Of a DNA stretch of 11,237 nucleotides, positions 7,793-11,237 are shown piece by piece (position 1 is the first letter of the stretch; each line of letters starts with the position of its first letter). Where the stretch lies: contig JANPII010000099.1 in the NCBI GenBank assembly GCA_031424915.1, forward strand, positions 1 to 11,237, in the 5' to 3' direction. The DNA comes from JANPII01 sp031424915 (GTDB lineage Bacteria > Pseudomonadota > Alphaproteobacteria > Rickettsiales > Midichloriaceae). The notes beneath the pieces were generated by a model. It worked only from the letters and a program-made list of their open reading frames with translations. It was not told the origin of the DNA and did no database searches. The position numbers were made by a program, and so were the translations under genes.

Positions 7793-7837
7793 GTGTTGCC
7801 CTGCTTGTGCTTCCACGCACGTATTTCGGGGCAACAT
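7793..7837 (+). ncRNA. Nested hairpin at the predicted 5' end of the rho leader (possible structured RNA)
   Basis: The outer stem pairs 7793-7803 with 7827-7837. It has eleven pairs including two G-U, with the core TGTTGCCC (7794-7801) against GGGCAACA (7829-7836). After a small asymmetric internal loop, a second stem pairs 7806-7810 with 7817-7821 and closes the loop TTCCAC. It sits at the predicted transcription start and about 160 nt before rho. I do not recognise a known family. It could be part of the rho 5' leader or a separate small RNA. Structure and role are inferred from base pairing only. Confidence 0.4.
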
Positions 7838-7994
7838 TCTAAAAGGCGCTGGATACAGGTTTCTTACGCTATTCGGTTCTTTTATTCTTTTGTGGCGAGC
7901 AATATTTGGATAGGCGGTCGGTTGCAAGACTTACTGAAATCCTCCTTGTATGAGTTTCGCGTTTTTTCTTCAATTACTAATCAGTTATAATTAC

Positions 7995-9596
7995 ATGGCT
8001 CATGAACAATTTACTAATAATGGTTTAGATGATTCGCAGCGCTCTTCATCAGAAGATTCTGCATCTTCAGGTGGAGAATCTCAAGCAAAGGATTGGAAGC
8101 GCAAACGTTTTAGACGTCACCCTGAGGGCTCTAATCAAAGCGGTGGGCATAACGCTGGAAGCAGCCATCATAACCATAGGAATAACCCTACTCGTCGCCC
8201 TTACCAAACAGAGGAGGCGCGTAATTATGATCGGGCTAATGCCGTCATGGATGATATAGACACACAAGATCCAACTGAAGGTGTGCCAGAGGAAATGATC
8301 TTTTTATTACGAGATCTTAAGAAGAAAAGTCCAGCTGAGTTGCTGGATTTAGCTGAATCTTTGGAAGTTGAAAATCCAGTTAACCTAAATCGCCATGATC
8401 TTATTTTCATTGTGCTTAAGAAGTTAGCGGAACGCGGTGGTGTAATGATCGGCGAAGGAGTGCTGGAAATTATGTCAAATGGCTATGGGTTCTTGCGCTC
8501 TCCAGAAGCACACTACATCCCTAACGCCGATGATATATATGTAATGCAAGGATATATCAAAAAATATGGCTTGCGTAGTGGGGACACTGTATCTGGCCCG
8601 GTACGTGCGCCAAAACGAGGTGAAAACTACTTTACTTTGGTGCGGGTTAATAGCATAAATGGTGCCTCATTGTCGGAAGTGCGTCATAGGCCACATTTTG
8701 ATGATCTAACCCCTCTTTTCCCCGATGATCGTCTGCGCCTAGAATCCCCCGATCCTACGGGCAAAGATCTAAGTTGTAGAGTGATTGATATTGTTTGTCC
8801 TCTAGGTAAGGGCCAGCGTGCATTGATTGTAGCACCACCTAGAACTGGCAAAACTGTGCTTATGCAGAATATAGCCCATTCTATTACTACCAATCATCCT
8901 GAAGTTACGTTAATTGTGCTATTGATTGATGAGCGCCCAGAAGAAGTGACTGATATGGCTCGTTCTGTCAAAGGAGAGGTAGTTAGCTCTACTTTCGATG
9001 AGCCATCACACCGTCACGTTCAGCTTACAGAGTTGGTAATAGAAAAAGCAAAGCGTTTGGTAGAGCAGAAGAAAGACGTTGTGATACTACTTGATTCTCT
9101 TACTCGTTTGGCGCGTGCTTATAACAATGTGGTGCCCTCATCTGGGAAAGTACTCAGTGGAGGAGTGGATTCTAATGCTTTGCAGCGGCCAAAGCGAGTG
9201 CTAGGCGCCGCTCGGAACATAGAGGAAGGTGGCTCTTTAACTATTATTGCCACAGCTCTCATAGAGACTGGTTCACGTATGGATGAGGTAATCTTTGAAG
9301 AATTTAAGGGTACTGGCAACTCGGAGATTGTGCTAGATCGACGTATTGCAGACAAGAGGACTTACCCAGCGATTGACATTGCTAAATCTGGTACCCGGAA
9401 AGAAGATCTATTGGTTGAAAAGGCGATATTGAGTAAAATGTGGGTGTTGCGAAGAATCCTGAGCCCATTAAATACGGTGGATGCCATTGACTTCCTGATC
9501 GAGAAATTGCGTACTTCAAAGACTAATCCAGAGTTTTTTGAGCAGATGCATAGCTATAGCAGCCACAGTTCTCATAATAATTCACATAATGGGTAG
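7995..9596 (+). CDS. rho: Transcription termination factor Rho with long N-terminal extension
   Basis: Rho is a hexameric RNA-dependent ATPase that ends transcription at C-rich untranslated RNA. From the ATG at 7995 it has 533 residues against about 420 usually. Residues 1-105 are low-complexity (Ser/Asn/Gly/His/Arg, with KRKRFRRH). The Rho N domain then starts around KKKSPAELLDLAESLEVENP. The RNA-binding cold-shock fold contains NGYGFLR (162-168). Walker A is PPRTGKT (281-287), Walker B VVILLD (362-367), the Q-loop region LSGGVDSNAL (387-396) and the R-loop GTGNSE (439-444). The C-terminus ends in a Ser/His/Asn-rich tail (about 519-533). An in-frame ATG at 7950 would add 15 hydrophobic residues, which is unlikely. 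Neither start has a clear ribosome binding site. tgt follows after 12 bp. Confidence 0.96.
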   Translation: MAHEQFTNNGLDDSQRSSSEDSASSGGESQAKDWKRKRFRRHPEGSNQSGGHNAGSSHHNHRNNPTRRPYQTEEARNYDRANAVMDDIDTQDPTEGVPEEMIFLLRDLKKKSPAELLDLAESLEVENPVNLNRHDLIFIVLKKLAERGGVMIGEGVLEIMSNGYGFLRSPEAHYIPNADDIYVMQGYIKKYGLRSGDTVSGPVRAPKRGENYFTLVRVNSINGASLSEVRHRPHFDDLTPLFPDDRLRLESPDPTGKDLSCRVIDIVCPLGKGQRALIVAPPRTGKTVLMQNIAHSITTNHPEVTLIVLLIDERPEEVTDMARSVKGEVVSSTFDEPSHRHVQLTELVIEKAKRLVEQKKDVVILLDSLTRLARAYNNVVPSSGKVLSGGVDSNALQRPKRVLGAARNIEEGGSLTIIATALIETGSRMDEVIFEEFKGTGNSEIVLDRRIADKRTYPAIDIAKSGTRKEDLLVEKAILSKMWVLRRILSPLNTVDAIDFLIEKLRTSKTNPEFFEQMHSYSSHSSHNNSHNG

Positions 9597-9597
9597 A

Positions 9598-9606
9598 GAG
9601 GGAGGG
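9598..9606 (+). promoter_or_regulatory. Purine-rich ribosome binding site of tgt
   Basis: An all-purine run, GAGGGAGGG, fills most of the 12 bp between the rho stop and the tgt ATG at 9609. The 5' GAGGG has a 6-nt spacing; the 3' GGAGG is too close. It supports the chosen start and rho-tgt cotranscription. Confidence 0.6.
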
Positions 9607-9608
9607 AA

Positions 9609-10790
9609 ATGTACCCGGGTTTCAGCTTCACATACCAGGTATATGATGCAGGACGTATTGGTAGACTAGTAACACCACACGGGGTGGTTGACACCCCCGC
9701 CTTTATCTTTTGTGGAACAAAGGCCTCGGTCAAAAGCCTAACACCAGCGCAACTAAATGAGGCAGAAACCCAGATCATTCTGGCTAACACCTACCACTTG
9801 ATGTTGCAGCCTGGAGAAGATGTAGTCGCTCATTTCGGGGGGCTACATAAGTTTATGAACTGGGATGGTCCAATGCTTACAGATTCTGGAGGATTCCAGA
9901 TTTTTAGCCTTGGCCATGGCTCAGTAGCAGACGAAATCAAGGGCCGTAAAAGCAGCCCAAAGGTAGGGCCAAGGCTGACTCGCAAAATCACAGAAGAAGG
10001 CGCACTTTTCCGCTCTTATATAAACGGTAGTAAGTACCTCCTAACCCCGGAGCGTTCGGTAGAGATACAACATAAACTGGGGGCCGATCTGGTGGTAGTA
10101 TTGGATGAATGCACCCCATTTCATGTTGATAAGAGATATACTACTCGCTCGATGCACCTCAGCCATCGGTGGGGGTTACGCAGCCTTGCCTGCTTTGAAG
10201 GGTTAAATAATGGTACACAGGCTTTATACGGCATTATACAGGGCGGCGTGCATGAGGATTTGCGAGCTATATCATGTGATTTTGTCAATAATCAACAGTT
10301 TTTCGGGCATGCTATCGGTGGCTCCTTAGGGGCTGACAAGAATCAGATGCAAGAGGTGGTAAGCTGGACAATGAGTCAATTAGATCGCACGCGCCCAATT
10401 CACTTACTAGGGATTGGTGGTATCTCTGATATTTTTGCAGGCGTAGCCTTGGGCATTGATACTTTTGACTGTGTACATCCAACTAGGATTGCCCGCCATG
10501 GGGGCGCGCTAGTACGTCCTGCGTTTCGAGAAAATAAAGAACGAGAACATCTGAATATTAATAATTCCCAATTTCGTATGGATCAAGGCCCAATTGAGCC
10601 TGATTGTCCTTGCTATACCTGTCACAATTTTAGCAGAGGTTATATTCACCATCTACTTAAGGCTAAGGAGATCCTAGCTACCAGCTTGCTTACCATACAT
10701 AATGTAGCATTCATGAACCGCTTGCTTGCTGCAATACGTCAGGCTATTGCCAGCAACCAGCTAGTTAAAGCAAAGCAGGAGTGGGTGTGA
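9609..10790 (+). CDS. tgt: tRNA-guanine transglycosylase
   Basis: Tgt swaps guanine-34 in GUN-anticodon tRNAs (Asp, Asn, His, Tyr) for preQ1, or queuine in some lineages, on the way to queuosine. The 393 residues are near family length. Visible are TDSGGFQIFSL with general base D92, TEEGALFRSYINGSKYLLTPE (128-148), LDECTPF (165-171), IIQGGV (209-214), and GIDTFDCVHPTRIARHG (282-298) with the catalytic aspartate. The zinc site is CPCYTC (333-338) plus the histidine in LLTIHN. The usual GGLAVGE loop reads GGSLGAD here (237-243), so base preference is uncertain. It follows rho by 12 bp and overlaps the TfoX-like gene by 4 bp. queA and other preQ1 genes are not in the window. Confidence 0.96.
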   Translation: MYPGFSFTYQVYDAGRIGRLVTPHGVVDTPAFIFCGTKASVKSLTPAQLNEAETQIILANTYHLMLQPGEDVVAHFGGLHKFMNWDGPMLTDSGGFQIFSLGHGSVADEIKGRKSSPKVGPRLTRKITEEGALFRSYINGSKYLLTPERSVEIQHKLGADLVVVLDECTPFHVDKRYTTRSMHLSHRWGLRSLACFEGLNNGTQALYGIIQGGVHEDLRAISCDFVNNQQFFGHAIGGSLGADKNQMQEVVSWTMSQLDRTRPIHLLGIGGISDIFAGVALGIDTFDCVHPTRIARHGGALVRPAFRENKEREHLNINNSQFRMDQGPIEPDCPCYTCHNFSRGYIHHLLKAKEILATSLLTIHNVAFMNRLLAAIRQAIASNQLVKAKQEWV

Positions 10791-11149
10791 AGAGCATGAA
10801 GAAAAATGAGTTTGTTGAGTATGTCAAAGATGTATTATCGCCATTTGCGACTATTACTGTTCGTGCAATGTTCGGTGGCTATGGGGTTTATACAGACAAA
10901 ATGATAGGGCTAATCGCAGATAATGAGCTTTACCTTAAGGCAGATATGGAGGCGGTGGTATATTTTAAAGCCTGCGGTTCAGAGCCATTTACGTACCAAG
11001 GAAAAAACAAGCCGGTAGCTATGTCCTATTGGAAGGTTTTACCCGAAATTATGGATGAACCAGAAGACTTAAAGAAGTGGTTTGATTTGGCAGTGAAATC
11101 AGCGCTCAAGCCACAGCAGTCTAAGAAAAGTATCACTCCTAGGGAATGA
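10787..11149 (+). CDS. TfoX N-terminal domain protein
   Basis: This is a small soluble protein of 120 residues consisting of a TfoX N-terminal domain only. It carries the family signature VRAMFGGYGVY with LIADNELYLKAD and MSYWKVLPEIMDEPEDLKKWFDLAVKSAL, and ends in a basic tail. TfoX/Sxy in gammaproteobacteria promotes competence gene expression, but it also has a C-terminal domain that is absent here. The function of single-domain forms is unclear and I do not infer competence. I start it at the GTG at 10787 because AGGAG (10777-10781) is 5 nt upstream and the GTGA overlaps the tgt stop by 4 bp. A GTG at 10781 and an ATG at 10796 are alternatives with poorer spacing. It is probably cotranslated with tgt. 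Confidence 0.85.
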   Translation: MKSMKKNEFVEYVKDVLSPFATITVRAMFGGYGVYTDKMIGLIADNELYLKADMEAVVYFKACGSEPFTYQGKNKPVAMSYWKVLPEIMDEPEDLKKWFDLAVKSALKPQQSKKSITPRE

Positions 11150-11175
11150 ATTTGCTATGTATACTGAAAAAACAT

Positions 11176-11237
11176 ATGAGCAGCATTAACCAGCAACAGG
11201 CAGAAAAAAACCACGAAGATCTTTTGAATGAAGAGGC
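11176..11237 (+). CDS. Start of an unidentified gene (3' end outside window)
   Basis: An open frame begins at the ATG at 11176 and runs off the right edge, giving about 20 residues, MSSINQQQAEKNHEDLLNEE. It is hydrophilic and acidic, the kind of N-terminus seen in GrpE and many other proteins, which is too little to name. The same frame extends back to an ATG at 11146 that overlaps the TfoX-like stop as ATGA, but the added residues (MNLLCILKKH) look less likely. No strong ribosome binding site precedes either start. The gene would continue the rho-tgt-TfoX direction. Confidence 0.4.
   Translation, partial: MSSINQQQAEKNHEDLLNEE

Larger units (their letters stand above)
7667..7994. other. Intergenic region between glyA and rho
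   Basis: This 328-bp gap holds the inverted repeat after glyA, the candidate promoter and nested hairpin described separately, and about 155 bp more before the rho start. That last part has a weak TGCAAG/CTTGTA stem and a T6 tract (7962-7967), which could end a short leader transcript although the stem is poor. A TATAAT at 7986-7991 directly abuts the rho ATG and is too close to serve it. The open frames here, on both strands, give cysteine-rich or otherwise implausible proteins and I do not call them. Confidence 0.5.

Noticed and set aside
7793..7837. Possible SRP (4.5S) RNA on the minus strand, because of GGAAG and AAGCAGGG strings
   Set aside because: The universal GGTCAGGTC 5' side and the GGAA tetraloop closed by CC/GG are missing, so only short chance matches remain.
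7628..7927. Minus-strand open frame of 99 codons after glyA
   Set aside because: It overlaps the glyA 3' end and the rho leader, its composition (many Cys, Arg, Pro, Tyr) does not resemble a real protein, it shows no known motif, and it has no ribosome binding site.
7787..7990. Plus-strand open frame of 67 codons before rho
   Set aside because: It begins at the predicted promoter -10 and covers the hairpin region. There is no Shine-Dalgarno sequence and no recognisable domain. The base-paired structure explains the region better.
7986..7991. TATAAT just before the rho ATG as a promoter for a leaderless rho
   Set aside because: The transcript would start at or after the ATG, so it cannot serve this start; no -35 element was noted.
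7950..7994. Rho starting at the ATG at 7950
   Set aside because: The 15 added residues (MSFAFFLQLLISYNY) are hydrophobic and unlike any Rho N-terminus. The ATG at 7995 opens a hydrophilic stretch that fits better, although neither start has a ribosome binding site.

Overview
The window looks like an ordinary, moderately AT-rich chromosomal segment from a Gram-negative alphaproteobacterium, most likely a host-associated one (Rickettsiales/Holosporales-like). Three things support this. The LpxB and Lnt genes imply an outer membrane with lipid A and lipoproteins. FtsQ and FtsA stand apart from the rest of the dcw cluster. Lnt is followed by an XRE-type regulator, an order I know from alphaproteobacteria. 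The assignment is by eye and not to genus level. I see no phage, transposon, CRISPR, toxin-antitoxin or secretion-system genes.

Layout. (1) Positions 2-652 (+): the C-terminal part of lpxB, cut by the window edge. (2) 687-2691 (-): ftsQ-ftsA, overlapping by 20 bp and converging on lpxB, with a candidate extended -10 promoter and a good ribosome binding site before ftsQ. (3) 2692-3003: a non-coding gap. (4) 3004-6207 (-): a tight three-gene run of divergent polysaccharide deacetylase, lnt and XRE-family regulator. (5) About 6208-6382: a divergent promoter region. (6) 6383-7666 (+): glyA. (7) 7667-7994: a 328-bp gap with a consensus-like promoter and a long, stable nested hairpin at the predicted transcript start, forming the probable rho leader. 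(8) 7995-11149 (+): rho-tgt-TfoX-like, with 12 bp between the first two and a 4-bp GTGA overlap between the last two. (9) 11176-11237 (+): the probable start of another gene, cut by the window edge.

Functionally, the left half is cell-envelope and division work: lipid A synthesis (LpxB), divisome assembly (FtsQ, FtsA), lipoprotein N-acylation (Lnt) and an envelope-located deacetylase-fold protein. The right half is core metabolism and RNA work: one-carbon units (GlyA), transcription termination (Rho) and queuosine tRNA modification (Tgt).

I did not find a convincing new system. The points most worth a second look are: the structured leader before rho; the roughly 105-residue disordered N-terminal extension and Ser/His/Asn-rich C-terminal tail of Rho; a substituted motif in the deacetylase domain; and a Tgt whose base-binding loop departs from the usual bacterial GGLAVGE form, which could bear on queuine salvage from a host.
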